A stretch of 64,000 nucleotides of DNA, taken from NCBI GenBank assembly GCA_035545735.1, contig DASZXS010000054.1, positions 80,557-144,556 on the forward strand, in the 5' to 3' direction. A program made the position numbers and the translations under genes. The notes beneath the pieces were generated by a model. That model had not been told where the DNA came from, made no database searches, and saw only the letters and a list, made by a program, of their open reading frames with translations. Below are positions 8,181 to 17,634 of the stretch, piece after piece. The number at the start of each line of letters is the position of its first letter. Position 1 is the stretch's first letter. This DNA is from JAJYKC01 sp035545735. Its GTDB lineage: Bacteria > Acidobacteriota > Terriglobia > Bryobacterales > Bryobacteraceae.

Positions 8181-10794
8181 CGCTTCGCAGGGCAACCACT
8201 GGATCGACTCGCGACGCGCGACGCGCCGGAGACAGACACGCGAGCGCCGCCACGCCAAGAAGAATCAGTGACGCTACGGCGATCGTCGGGATGAGATCAG
8301 GCCGGAAGCCATAGAGCAGAGCGTTCAGGAAACGCGAAGCCGCTATGGACAGTCCCCAGCCGATGGCGAGACCGGTGGCCGTCAACACCAGGCCGCGTTT
8401 ACCAAAGGTGAACAGTATCTCGCGCGAAGTTGCGCCTAATGCCATGCGCACACCGATTTCGCCGGTGCGCTGCGTGACCGCATAGGAGAGCACGCCGTAC
8501 AGCCCGACCGACGCCAGCAGCAGAGCGAGCAAAGCGAACGCGCTCATGAGCGCGGTGCTCTGCGTGGGTGTACTCAACTGGCGGGCGAACATGTCTTCGA
8601 GACTCTGCACGCGCCACATGGGCTGATTCTTATCGATGGACCAGAGCGCCTGACGGATGGCGGGGACAATCGACGCCGGCTCGACTGCGGTCCGAACCGC
8701 GATGCCGCTTGGAGGGAGCATGAGCTGGTCGCTGCCTTGCTCATGCAGGCTGTAGACGGCGGGACGTTCAGCTTCCTCCATTCCCACTTCATGAATCTCT
8801 TTCACGACGCCTACGATCCGGTACCAATATCCCTGGTCGCCGACATTGCCGAACTTGAATCGCGCGCCGATCGCGGAGCGCCCGGCAAAGTTGCGATTCG
8901 CAAAGGTTTCGTTGACGATCGCCACCTGCGCGTCCGAACGGCGATCCGATTCCTCAAAGAATCGGCCCTCGCGCAGACGCGCGCCGATGGTCGGGAAGTA
9001 ATCGCGAGTCACGAACCGGATGAGCGCGACCTGGTCGCGGATCCGTTCCCGCGGCTGGCCGGCGATCCAATAGAAGGTCGCGGAAGCGTCGTTTAGCTTC
9101 AGTGGGAGTTGTGAGGTTGCTCCCGCGTTGATCACACCGGGAATCCCACGGATTTTTTCCAATAGGGCGGTGAGGAACGCGTCGCGCCGCCCGAACTCCT
9201 GGTAGCGGAACAGCGGGGTCTCAAAGGTCAGCAGCTTTTCCTGCCGCACGCCGAGATCCGTATTCCGGAGATGCCGGAAGGTCTGCAGCAGCAGGCCGCC
9301 ACAGGTCAGTAGCGACACCGCGAGGGCCGTTTCGGTCACGATGAGCGAATGCTGGAACCAGTAGCTGCGAGCGCCCCCGGCGCCACGTCCGCCTTCGCGC
9401 AGCCCGCTCTGCGGGCCGGTCCGTGAGGCTCGCCACGCAGGCACAAGTCCGAAGGCAAGTGCGGCTGCAAAGGCCGCGGCCGCCGAAAACGCAAGCACAC
9501 GCCAATCCAGTGTGAGCCGCGCCGGGCCCATGGTTTCCGGAACAAGCCCGGCAAGAAATCTCATCACGGGCACGGCGAGCGCAAGTCCGGCAAAGGCGCC
9601 GAGTCCGGCGAGAAGGAGGCTTTCGGTGAGGAGTTGCGCGGCCAATCTTCCACGGCCCGCCCCAAGCGCTACACGAACCGCCACCTCCCGGCTACGCGCC
9701 AACCCCCGAGACAGCAGCAGATTCGCCAGGTTGACGCAGGCGATCAGGAGCAGCGCCGCCGACGCAGCCAGCAGGACAACCAGCGCGGTTTGCGTCTTGC
9801 CCGCTAAGTCTTCGCGCAGCCATGTCACGACGGTCCGGTGCGGTCGAGGGAAAGCCTTCGCGGTAATTTGCAGGCTCAGAGCGGCCATCGATTGCTCCGC
9901 CTGTTCCCGGGTCACGCGGGCCTTCAGCCGCGCAACCACCTGTAAGTCATGCCACCCGAAGGCCGTCCGCATCCAGGCGGGAAAGGACGCGGGTATCCAG
10001 AGGTCGATATCGCGCGCGGGCAGAAAGTAGAAATCGCGGGGCATGACGCCGATCACTTCATACGGTGTATCGTTCACATCGATCTTCCGGCCCAACATGT
10101 CGGGCGACCCACCGTAGCGGCGCATCCACAACCCGTAGCTGATCACGGCCACCCTCGCACCGTTCCGATCCTCTTCCTCGTGAAAGACACGCCCGATCAG
10201 CGGTCTTACCCCCAGCACGCTCCAGAGATTGCCCGTCGCCTTGCGCGCCGGGACCTGTTCGGGAGCGGCATCGCCGGATAGCGTGGCGTCCGTGGGCTGG
10301 GTGCCTGCGATGTCGGTGAAGACGGTGTTGAAACGCCGCCACTCATACCATTCGGCGGGCGCGGGGGCGGACCTGGTCCGGTCGTCGGTTTTGCTCAAGT
10401 CGTCCCAGACCATGACGAGCTGGTCAGCGTTCGCGTATGGCAGAGGACGGATCAGGATCGTGTCGAAGGCGCTGAACATGGCGGTGAGGCCGCCGATACC
10501 GAGCGCCAGCGTGGCAATCGCGACGGCCGCGAAGCCCGGATTACGGCATAGGTTTCTCCAGGCATAGCGGATGTCCCGTACGAACGTTTCCGCCCAGTGT
10601 GTGAGACGGACGTCCCGGCATTCTTCCTTGACCTGCTCGACTGCGCCAAATTCCAGGCGGACGCGGCGGCGCGCGTCTTCTTCGCTGAGGCCGGAGCGCA
10701 CCATGCCGGCAACTCTTTCTTCGATATGGAAGCTCAGTTCCTTGTCGAGGTTGGCTTCCCGATCGTTACGTCGCAACCATCGCCGCAAGATCAT
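8176..10794 (-). CDS. ADOP-family ABC transporter permease (MacB/FtsX-like)
   Basis: An 872-residue membrane protein with a cytoplasmic prefix (HIEERVAGMVRSGLSEEDARRRVRLEFG), then a first transmembrane helix (FAAVAIATLALGIGGLTAMFSAFD). A large periplasmic MacB-like domain follows (about residues 110-300), with a three-helix FtsX core near 335-460. Part of the module is then duplicated, ending in C-terminal FtsX helices (LMSAFALLALLLASVGLYGVLSYAV, MALGATSREILF). This duplicated architecture is the acidobacterial duplicated orphan permease family; such genes usually lack a dedicated ATPase gene, and none is adjacent here. It overlaps the PadR gene by four bases (ATGA) and is presumably controlled by it. 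Likely exports an antibiotic, peptide or lipid; substrate unknown. Confidence 0.9.
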   Translation of the reverse strand: MILRRWLRRNDREANLDKELSFHIEERVAGMVRSGLSEEDARRRVRLEFGAVEQVKEECRDVRLTHWAETFVRDIRYAWRNLCRNPGFAAVAIATLALGIGGLTAMFSAFDTILIRPLPYANADQLVMVWDDLSKTDDRTRSAPAPAEWYEWRRFNTVFTDIAGTQPTDATLSGDAAPEQVPARKATGNLWSVLGVRPLIGRVFHEEEDRNGARVAVISYGLWMRRYGGSPDMLGRKIDVNDTPYEVIGVMPRDFYFLPARDIDLWIPASFPAWMRTAFGWHDLQVVARLKARVTREQAEQSMAALSLQITAKAFPRPHRTVVTWLREDLAGKTQTALVVLLAASAALLLIACVNLANLLLSRGLARSREVAVRVALGAGRGRLAAQLLTESLLLAGLGAFAGLALAVPVMRFLAGLVPETMGPARLTLDWRVLAFSAAAAFAAALAFGLVPAWRASRTGPQSGLREGGRGAGGARSYWFQHSLIVTETALAVSLLTCGGLLLQTFRHLRNTDLGVRQEKLLTFETPLFRYQEFGRRDAFLTALLEKIRGIPGVINAGATSQLPLKLNDASATFYWIAGQPRERIRDQVALIRFVTRDYFPTIGARLREGRFFEESDRRSDAQVAIVNETFANRNFAGRSAIGARFKFGNVGDQGYWYRIVGVVKEIHEVGMEEAERPAVYSLHEQGSDQLMLPPSGIAVRTAVEPASIVPAIRQALWSIDKNQPMWRVQSLEDMFARQLSTPTQSTALMSAFALLALLLASVGLYGVLSYAVTQRTGEIGVRMALGATSREILFTFGKRGLVLTATGLAIGWGLSIAASRFLNALLYGFRPDLIPTIAVASLILLGVAALACLSPARRASRVDPVVALRSE

Positions 10795-11141
10795 CGCGGG
10801 GTCTCCGCCATGGCCAGAATCAGACCGACGGTCTCAGAAAGCCGCTGCCAGCGCGCTGACCCGGCTTCGAGATACGCCCTCCCCTTGCTCGTAAGCCGGT
10901 AGAACTTCGCATCGCGCCCGGTCTCGGTTTGCCGCCACTCCGCCACCAGGAGTTTCCGATTCTCCAGACGGTGCAGCGCAGGATAAAGAGAACCTCCCGG
11001 AACCTGAACCACGTCGCGTGAAATCTGCTGGAGCCGCTGCGCGATCGCATAACCGTGCACAGGGCCGAGCGCGACGGTTTTGAGGATCAGAAGGTCGAGC
11101 GTGCCCTGGGGAAGATCGGATTTTGGCGACGCCATGCCCAT
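10791..11141 (-). CDS. PadR-family transcriptional regulator
   Basis: A 116-residue winged-helix protein. SDLPQGTLDLLILKTVALGPVHGYAIAQRL is split here by the family's helix-turn-helix, and GSLYPALHRLENRKLL is the recognition helix plus wing. The C-terminal dimerisation helix is ARWQRLSETVGLIL. I favour ATG 11141 (or 11135), which gives the usual MGMASPKSDL start. A longer in-frame ATG at 11165 lies inside the palindromic operator and is less likely. Coupled by ATGA overlap to the ADOP permease, it is probably a repressor of its own operon that responds to a compound handled by the permease. PadR-ADOP pairing is a recurrent acidobacterial arrangement. Confidence 0.88.
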   Translation of the reverse strand: MGMASPKSDLPQGTLDLLILKTVALGPVHGYAIAQRLQQISRDVVQVPGGSLYPALHRLENRKLLVAEWRQTETGRDAKFYRLTSKGRAYLEAGSARWQRLSETVGLILAMAETPR

Positions 11142-11144
11142 ATA

Positions 11145-11192
11145 CCTTGTACTTCTACCGATCATACTCCGTTGATCAGTAGAAGTGCAAGG
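11145..11192. promoter_or_regulatory. Long palindromic operator upstream of padR-ADOP
   Basis: Two 20-base arms (11145-11164 and 11173-11192) are inverted repeats matching at 18 of 20 positions around an 8-base centre. Core half-sites are ACTTCTAC and GTAGAAGT. The element ends four bases before the preferred PadR start codon, so it would cover the ribosome-binding region or promoter of the regulator. The obvious candidate ligand is the PadR dimer (autoregulation); this is inferred from position. Confidence 0.7.
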
Positions 11193-11223
11193 TGTCGAGC
11201 CGCCCGCCCGCGCGGCGTATTCT

Positions 11224-12627
11224 TTAGGGCGCGGCGAGCACGGCGTGGGAAACGGGATCGGTGAATAACACCCGGAGATGGCGGTCCGCCGCGCGCCGCC
11301 AGTCCATTCCCGTAAATAGATAGAAATCGCCGCTATCGAGTTGATCTCGCGACATCGGCTGCATCCATCCCAGATCCCGCTTGATGCGGTAGAAATTCAC
11401 GCAGGTCTCATATTCAAAGCTGCCGGCGACGCGGATGATTTTTCCAGCGGGCCTGTTCTTCTCGAGCGTGGCCAGCATTGGCTTCAGCTCGCGGCAGAAA
11501 TCCCACTCGGCAAAAAACGTCAGGCGAAACGCCCCCACGAAAAGCACAAGCATCGCCGATGCGCAAACGCCGAGCAGAGCGCCCATCCACTTTCCGGTTC
11601 GCTCCTGTCCGAGCCCCCATTCGATGGCGGAAATCAACTGCGCCAGAAACAGAAGAATTAGATAGAGCCCGGTCCTGCCGGCGGGATAGGGAAGCTGGAA
11701 CCAATGATGCGCCGCAATCAATCCGGCCGCGGTCATCCAAAGTCCCGCGCCCGAAATCAGCAGCGTCCACACGGGCGCGCTCCACATGGTGAAGCGCACG
11801 GAAATGGCCTGCTTCAGGGCGGCGGCAGACGCTGCCAACAGGGCGCCGGCCAGCGAGAGAAGCGCCCACAGGGGGACCGCGCGGCTCGTCGAGAGAGCGG
11901 CAAGCCCTCGCAGGGTATCGAACAGCGCCGGCAAGCCGTAATAAAAGTTGCCGCGGGCGGCGTGCGAGAAAGGCAGCACCATCAGCAGGAACGCCGGTAT
12001 AATAACCGCGGCGAGGTAACGCTGAATCGGCAGCCATCCGCCGGGCCGCCGAAAAGCGACCACGCCGGCGGCAAGAATCATCAGCGCCAGCGCCGGGAAT
12101 ACCATAGTGAGATTGGCGGCGATGCTCGCGCTGAGCCATAGCCCCGAGCGCGTCAACCGTCGTCCTCCGCCTGGATCCCGTTCGCCGGCGCAAAACCGGG
12201 CAAACTCGTAGAAGGCGAGCAGCAGAAACGCCAGCGCCATTCCATAACCGCGCGCGGCGACCAGAAAATCCAGCACCAGGGGATTCAGCGAAAGCACGGC
12301 CACTCCGAGCAACAGCCGCCATGTATCGCCCGAAAGCCAGCGGCAAAAACGGTAGACCACCGAAAAGTAGAGCAGCCCGGCGAGCAGGGCAGGCAGACGC
12401 AAGGCGATTGCCGATACGCCGAACACTGCGATCGAAATCCGGGCCAGATAGGTATACAAAACGTGATGGCAGGCGTCGTAGGTGGTGAAAACCAGCGACG
12501 GCGGCCCGTTCATCAGCTTCAGATAGGCAAACGCTTCGTCCACCGTGATGGCCTGCGTCACGGCCCGGTACACACAGACGGCGAAAAGAATCGACAGCAG
12601 CGCCAGCGCGGCGCGGCGATAACGCAT
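11224..12627 (-). CDS. GT39/ArnT-like polytopic membrane glycosyltransferase
   Basis: A 467-residue protein with about ten hydrophobic segments and an N-terminal transmembrane helix followed by ITVDEAFAY. The Asp30-Glu31 pair in the first periplasmic loop is the catalytic signature of GT-C enzymes such as the protein O-mannosyltransferases and ArnT. RARGYGM-type motifs (VAARGYGMALAFLL near residue 120) are also typical. The C-terminal soluble part (about 390-467) is small. Donor would be a polyprenyl-phosphate sugar, acting on the periplasmic face. It is followed on the same strand by the padR-ADOP operon after 58 bases holding the operator, and is divergent from gdhA. Acceptor unknown. Confidence 0.7.
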   Translation of the reverse strand: MRYRRAALALLSILFAVCVYRAVTQAITVDEAFAYLKLMNGPPSLVFTTYDACHHVLYTYLARISIAVFGVSAIALRLPALLAGLLYFSVVYRFCRWLSGDTWRLLLGVAVLSLNPLVLDFLVAARGYGMALAFLLLAFYEFARFCAGERDPGGGRRLTRSGLWLSASIAANLTMVFPALALMILAAGVVAFRRPGGWLPIQRYLAAVIIPAFLLMVLPFSHAARGNFYYGLPALFDTLRGLAALSTSRAVPLWALLSLAGALLAASAAALKQAISVRFTMWSAPVWTLLISGAGLWMTAAGLIAAHHWFQLPYPAGRTGLYLILLFLAQLISAIEWGLGQERTGKWMGALLGVCASAMLVLFVGAFRLTFFAEWDFCRELKPMLATLEKNRPAGKIIRVAGSFEYETCVNFYRIKRDLGWMQPMSRDQLDSGDFYLFTGMDWRRAADRHLRVLFTDPVSHAVLAAP

Positions 12628-12701
12628 GACAGAAACTCTTCATTCTATCGGGCCGGGCTGCATGCGCGGATTACAATGAATCTGGAGGCAGCGGCAGCGC
12701 T

Positions 12702-13982
12702 ATGATCCAGCAAGCGATACCACCCGCGGTTGTCGTCGATGAGTTTAATCCATGGCTCTCCGCCGCCACGCGGTTCGACGAAGCGGCGCGGCGGCTGAAT
12801 CTGGATGAGGGAATTCAAAAAGTGCTGCGGTCGCCCGCAACCGAGGTGACGGTAAACATTCCCGTAATGCTCGACGACGGAAGAATCGAAGTGTTCACGG
12901 GATATCGCGTACAGCACTCGATCGCCCGCGGTCCGGCCAAAGGAGGCATCCGGTATGCCCCCGATGTGACGCTCGATGAAATCCGCGCCTTGGCTTCGTG
13001 GATGACCTGGAAGTGCGCGGTGGTGAACATTCCTTTCGGCGGGGCCAAAGGCGGCGTCATCTGCCAGCCGTCTCTCCTGTCGGATGGCGAATTGGAGCGC
13101 ATTACGCGCCGGTACACGGCCGAAATCATCCAGTTCATCGGTCCCGAGCGCGATGTTCCCGCTCCGGATATGAACACGAACCAGCAGACCATGGCGTGGA
13201 TCATGGACACCTATTCCATGCACATGCGCTATACGGCCACCGCTGTTGTAACCGGCAAGCCCCTGGATTTGGGCGGATCGCTTGGACGCACGGAAGCGAC
13301 GGGCCGCGGCTGCATGATTGTGGCGAAGGAGGCATTAAAGAAGTTCGGACTGGAACCCGCCTCCACCCGAGTGGTGATTCAAGGGTTTGGAAACGTGGGC
13401 GGCATGGCCGCGCGGCTCATGGCGCGCGCCGGCTTCAAGATCATTTCGATCATCGAATACGACGGCGCGGTTTTTAATCCGCACGGTCTGGATATTGAGG
13501 CGCTCGCGAAACACCGCGCGGAGACCGGCTCCATCACCGGCTTCCCCGAAGCGGAAGATATCGACCGCGATTCCGCGATGTTTATCGATTGCGATCTTCT
13601 GCTGCCGGCCGCGAAGGAGAACGTCATCACCACCGCGAACGCGGACCGCATCCGGGCGAAAATTCTGTGCGAGGGGGCCAACGGACCCACCACCTCGGGC
13701 GCCGACCAAATTTTGGCCGACAAGAAGATTTTCGTTGTGCCGGACATTCTGGCCAACGCCGGCGGCGTTACCGTTTCTTACTTTGAATGGGTGCAGGACC
13801 GGCAAGGCTATTTCTGGAATGAAAAACTGGTGAACGAGCGCCTGGAAGAGATCATGATCAACAGCTTCGACGCCGTAGTCGATTACGCCGGAAAGCACGG
13901 AGTGCATAACCGCACGGCCGCCTATATGCTGGCGCTCGATCGTGTTGCGTTCGCCATTAAACTGCGCGGGCTATACGCTTGA
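12702..13982 (+). CDS. gdhA: Glutamate dehydrogenase (Glu/Leu/Phe/Val dehydrogenase family)
   Basis: A 426-residue hexameric-type dehydrogenase that interconverts glutamate and 2-oxoglutarate plus ammonium. Visible motifs: RGPAKGGIRYAPDV and WMTWKCAVVNIPFGGAKGGV with the substrate and catalytic lysines (about residues 80-120), DVPAPDMNTN with the catalytic Asp (about 153), and the NAD(P)-binding strand VVIQGFGNVGGMAARL near residue 230. Length is that of the catabolic or NAD-type subfamily. GGAGG lies 13 bases before the ATG. The stop TGA overlaps a TTG that is the likely mutS start, so the two are co-translated. Coenzyme choice is not certain from sequence. Confidence 0.92.
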   Translation: MIQQAIPPAVVVDEFNPWLSAATRFDEAARRLNLDEGIQKVLRSPATEVTVNIPVMLDDGRIEVFTGYRVQHSIARGPAKGGIRYAPDVTLDEIRALASWMTWKCAVVNIPFGGAKGGVICQPSLLSDGELERITRRYTAEIIQFIGPERDVPAPDMNTNQQTMAWIMDTYSMHMRYTATAVVTGKPLDLGGSLGRTEATGRGCMIVAKEALKKFGLEPASTRVVIQGFGNVGGMAARLMARAGFKIISIIEYDGAVFNPHGLDIEALAKHRAETGSITGFPEAEDIDRDSAMFIDCDLLLPAAKENVITTANADRIRAKILCEGANGPTTSGADQILADKKIFVVPDILANAGGVTVSYFEWVQDRQGYFWNEKLVNERLEEIMINSFDAVVDYAGKHGVHNRTAAYMLALDRVAFAIKLRGLYA

Positions 13983-16576
13983 GCTCGCAAGAACCCGCCA
14001 CGCCGCTGATGCGGCAGTATCACTCCATTAAGCAGCAGGTTCCGCACGCTCTTCTGATGTTCCGGCTGGGCGATTTCTATGAGTTGTTCTACGAGGACGC
14101 CGTTACGGCCGCGCGCGAACTCGAGATCACCCTCACTGCTCGCAATAAGGAGAAGGGTCAGCCGGTCCCAATGTGCGGCGTCCCCTATCACGCCGCCGAG
14201 GGCTATCTGACCCGCCTCATCCAGAAGGGCTACCGCGTGGCCATCTGCGAGCAGATGGAACTTCCCGGACCGGGAAAGAAACTGGTGCGCCGGGAAATCA
14301 CGCGCGTCGTCACTCCCGGTACGGCCACCGAAGGCGGTCTCCTGCGTTCGCGCGAGAACAGCTACCTGGCGGCAGTTGCCTTCGACGGAGATAAGGCCGG
14401 ACTGGCGCATGTGGACGTTTCCACCGGTGAGTTTCGCGCTACCGAACTAGCCGCGGCTGAAGCCGGCGCGGCCCTGGAAGCCTTGAACGCCCGTGAGGTG
14501 TTGGCCGTGGAATCCGCACCGGCCCTCCCGGGCCTGCGGACGAATCTCGAGCCCTGGGTATTCAGCCCCGACCATGCGGACCGTTCCCTCCGGGAACACT
14601 TCCATTTGCTGAGCCTCGATGGGCGCGGCCTGTCGGGAAAGAGGCTGGCCGCCGCCGCCGCCGGCGCGATTCTCCATTATCTGCGCGACACGCAAAAGAG
14701 CGCGCTCGACCACCTGGAAGCCCCCGCCTTTTACGACCGCGGCGACGCGATGATTCTGGATGCGGTCACGGTTCGCAATCTGGAATTGCTGGAGCCGCTT
14801 TTCGCCGGGGAGAAGGGCGAGTCCACTCTCATCCACGTGCTGGATCGCACCTCCACCGGAATGGGCGGCCGCCTGATCCGGCAGAGAATCCTGCGTCCGA
14901 GTCTTTCCCTGCCGGAAATCCAATTGCGGCTGGATGCCGTGGAGGAAATTTTTCGCTCGACGATCGCCCGCGCGGAGATCACCCGCAAGCTGGAGCGTGT
15001 TCTTGACATCGAGCGCCTGATCGGAAGGCTGTCGCTGGGCACGGCCGGCGCCCGGGAGCTGCTCGCGCTCGGCCGCTCGCTCGCCATCATTCCGGAATTG
15101 AAGAAGGACACCGGTAAGCTCCAATCCGAGCGCCTGCGGCAGATCCACGAGGGCCTCGATGAAATCGCGGAGTTGCGGGACGCAATCCTCAACGCTGTCT
15201 CCGAAGAACCTCCGGTCAACCTCGCCGACGGTGGCACGATCCGCGATGGATACAACCGCGAACTGGATGAGCTGCGGGATATCAGCCGGAACAGCAAACA
15301 GTACATCGCTCAGATCGAGCAAAGAGAGCGCGGCCGCTCCGGCATACAATCCCTCAAGGTTCGCTTCAACAATGTTTTCGGTTACTACATCGAGATCTCG
15401 AAAGCGAACCTGCATCTGGCTCCCACCGAATACGAGCGCAAGCAGACGCTGGTGAATGCCGAGCGCTTCACGACGCCCGAACTGAAGGAACTGGAGAGCA
15501 AGATCCTCGACGCAGAAGACAAGATCCTGACAATGGAGCGGGAAATCTTCCAGCAGCTTCGTGCGTTCGCGGCGTCCCATGCGGCCCGCCTGCGTGGAAC
15601 CGCGGCGGCGATCGCCGAGCTGGATGTCACGTGCGCCCTGGCGCAAACCGCGGCGCAGGATCGCTACGCGCGGCCCGTGTTTTCCGAATCCGGCGAAATG
15701 CGCGTCGTTGCGGGACGGCATCCGGTGATCGAGAGGCTGGCGGGCCGCGAGGGATCCCGTTTCATTCCGAACGATCTCTACTTCGCGCCGCCCGATGCTC
15801 CCCCCGGCGAGGATTCCGGCTTCATCGCCGTAATCACCGGGCCGAACATGGGCGGCAAATCGACCTATCTCCGGCAGGCGGCGTTGATCGCAATTTTGGC
15901 GCAAGCCGGATCGTTCGTGCCCGCCGATTCCGCGGTTCTACCGGTGATTGACCGCGTCTTCACGCGCATCGGCGCCTCGGACAATCTGGCGCGGGGGCGC
16001 TCCACCTTTATGGTGGAGATGACGGAGACCGCGGTGATTCTGAATACCGCGACGCCGCGCAGCCTTGTGGTGCTGGACGAAATCGGACGCGGCACGGCCA
16101 CTTATGACGGCCTCGCACTGGCCTGGGCGGTGGTCGAGTTCATTCATTCCCGGATTCGCGCGCGCACGCTCTTCGCGACGCACTATCACGAACTCACGGA
16201 ACTGGCGGAAACCCTCGACGGAGTCCGGAATTTGCATGTTTCGGTGAAGGAAGTGGGCGATCAGATCATCTTCCTGCGCCGCGTGGAACCGGGGTGCGCC
16301 GACCGGAGCTACGGTATCGAAGTCGCGCGGCTCGCCGGTCTGCCAATGGCTGCGATCGAACGCGCCCGCGAGATCCTGGCGCTCCACGAAAAAAGCGAAC
16401 TTCAGGTCTCCGGGGAACTCACGCCGCGCGCTTCGGCGCCCGTGCAGATCGCGCTGTTCGAGCCTGTGAATCATGAGATTGCCGAACGAATCCGCCGCCT
16501 CAAGGTAAACGAACTGCGTCCGATCGAGGCCCTGCAACTACTCGAACAACTGCAGGAGGAGTTGAAGGCGCGATGA
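13979..16576 (+). CDS. mutS: DNA mismatch repair protein MutS
   Basis: An 865-residue mismatch-recognition ATPase. The N-terminal domain has the mismatch-inserting Phe-x-Glu in RLGDFYELFYEDA. Connector, lever and clamp domains follow, then the ABC-type ATPase with Walker A GPNMGGKSTYLRQ near residue 620, VVLDEIGRGTATYDG (Walker B and signature), and FATHYHELTE near 732. The C-terminal helix-turn-helix and dimer tail are present, so the gene is full length. The start is TTG 13979 overlapping the gdhA stop. ATG 14009 (MRQYHSIKQQVP) is an alternative that loses ten residues. It overlaps anmK by four bases. mutL is not in the window. Confidence 0.97.
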   Translation: MSSQEPATPLMRQYHSIKQQVPHALLMFRLGDFYELFYEDAVTAARELEITLTARNKEKGQPVPMCGVPYHAAEGYLTRLIQKGYRVAICEQMELPGPGKKLVRREITRVVTPGTATEGGLLRSRENSYLAAVAFDGDKAGLAHVDVSTGEFRATELAAAEAGAALEALNAREVLAVESAPALPGLRTNLEPWVFSPDHADRSLREHFHLLSLDGRGLSGKRLAAAAAGAILHYLRDTQKSALDHLEAPAFYDRGDAMILDAVTVRNLELLEPLFAGEKGESTLIHVLDRTSTGMGGRLIRQRILRPSLSLPEIQLRLDAVEEIFRSTIARAEITRKLERVLDIERLIGRLSLGTAGARELLALGRSLAIIPELKKDTGKLQSERLRQIHEGLDEIAELRDAILNAVSEEPPVNLADGGTIRDGYNRELDELRDISRNSKQYIAQIEQRERGRSGIQSLKVRFNNVFGYYIEISKANLHLAPTEYERKQTLVNAERFTTPELKELESKILDAEDKILTMEREIFQQLRAFAASHAARLRGTAAAIAELDVTCALAQTAAQDRYARPVFSESGEMRVVAGRHPVIERLAGREGSRFIPNDLYFAPPDAPPGEDSGFIAVITGPNMGGKSTYLRQAALIAILAQAGSFVPADSAVLPVIDRVFTRIGASDNLARGRSTFMVEMTETAVILNTATPRSLVVLDEIGRGTATYDGLALAWAVVEFIHSRIRARTLFATHYHELTELAETLDGVRNLHVSVKEVGDQIIFLRRVEPGCADRSYGIEVARLAGLPMAAIERAREILALHEKSELQVSGELTPRASAPVQIALFEPVNHEIAERIRRLKVNELRPIEALQLLEQLQEELKAR

Positions 16577-17634
16577 GAGTGGCGGGCATGATCAGCGGGA
16601 CGTCCGTGGACGGAATCGACGTCGCGATCGTAGACATTGAGGACGCGATCCAACTCGTCGCGCACGATACCGTGCCTTATCCGAATGACGTCCGGCAGGC
16701 GATTCTCGGCGTTTCGAACGCGGCCGCGCACACCGCGCAAATTGCCCGCCTGAATTTTCTGCTGGGTGAACTGTTCGCGGAGGCTTTGATTGCCACGTGC
16801 GGAAAGCACTCCATTTCGCTCGATTCGATCGAGCTCATTGGCTCGCACGGGCAGACTATCTTTCACGAAGGCGCGGAGGTGGAGGTGTTCGGACGCCAGA
16901 TCGCGAGCACTCTCCAAATTGCGGAAGGCGCCGTGATCCGCGAGCGCACGGGCATCCGCGTTGTCTCGGACTTCCGGTGCGCCGACATGGCCGCGGGAGG
17001 AAAAGGCGCGCCCCTGGTTCCGTTCCTCGACTACCGGCTCTTCCGATCGGACGCTGTGGGACGCGCGGCCCTCAACATCGGCGGAATCGCCAACGTGACC
17101 ATCATTCCCGCCGGCGCGCGTCCCGATGAAGTAATCGCGTTCGATACCGGACCCGGCAACATGGTGATGGATGCGCTCGCGCCGCCGTTCGATCGCGACG
17201 GACGCCAGGCGCGCGCGGGCAGTGTGAACCGGCGTCTGCTGGAGAAACTGCTCCAGGATCCCTACTATCAGGCTCCTCCGCCCAAAACCGCCGGGCGCGA
17301 ACAATACGGCGCGGAATTTTTGCGCTGCGGCATCGACGTCACAACCGCCGCCGAGCTAACCGCGCGCACCATCGCACTCTCCGTCGCGCGATTTCCGGGT
17401 ATCGACGAGGTGATTGTCTCCGGAGGCGGCGCGCACAACGATTACCTGATGGAGAGGCTGCGAGCCCTCTTACCGCAGCGAGTGCGAACCTCAGCGGAAC
17501 TGGGCGTTGACGCCGATGCCAAGGAGGCGGTGCTCTTCGCGCTGCTCGCATTCGAAACGGTGCACGCACGCCCTGGTAACATCCCGTCCGCGACCGGCGC
17601 AAAACGCGCGGTCGTTCTCGGGAAGCTGTGCTAA
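16573..17634 (+). CDS. anmK: Anhydro-N-acetylmuramic acid kinase
   Basis: A 353-residue ASKHA-fold sugar kinase. GMISGTSVDGIDVAIVDI at residues 5-22 is the AnmK ATP-binding phosphate-1 loop, GSHGQTIFH follows near 95, and AFDTGPGNMVMDAL near 190 supplies the catalytic Asp region. It cleaves and phosphorylates 1,6-anhydro-MurNAc to MurNAc-6-phosphate in peptidoglycan recycling. The ATGA overlap with mutS indicates translational coupling rather than functional relation. Its stop abuts the convergent Sel1-repeat gene with no spacer. No murQ (etherase) lies in the window, so the next pathway step must be elsewhere. Confidence 0.95.
   Translation: MRVAGMISGTSVDGIDVAIVDIEDAIQLVAHDTVPYPNDVRQAILGVSNAAAHTAQIARLNFLLGELFAEALIATCGKHSISLDSIELIGSHGQTIFHEGAEVEVFGRQIASTLQIAEGAVIRERTGIRVVSDFRCADMAAGGKGAPLVPFLDYRLFRSDAVGRAALNIGGIANVTIIPAGARPDEVIAFDTGPGNMVMDALAPPFDRDGRQARAGSVNRRLLEKLLQDPYYQAPPPKTAGREQYGAEFLRCGIDVTTAAELTARTIALSVARFPGIDEVIVSGGGAHNDYLMERLRALLPQRVRTSAELGVDADAKEAVLFALLAFETVHARPGNIPSATGAKRAVVLGKLC

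Noticed and set aside
14447..15904. 485-residue open frame antisense to mutS
   Set aside because: Lies wholly inside the clear mutS gene, with no RBS or family motif.
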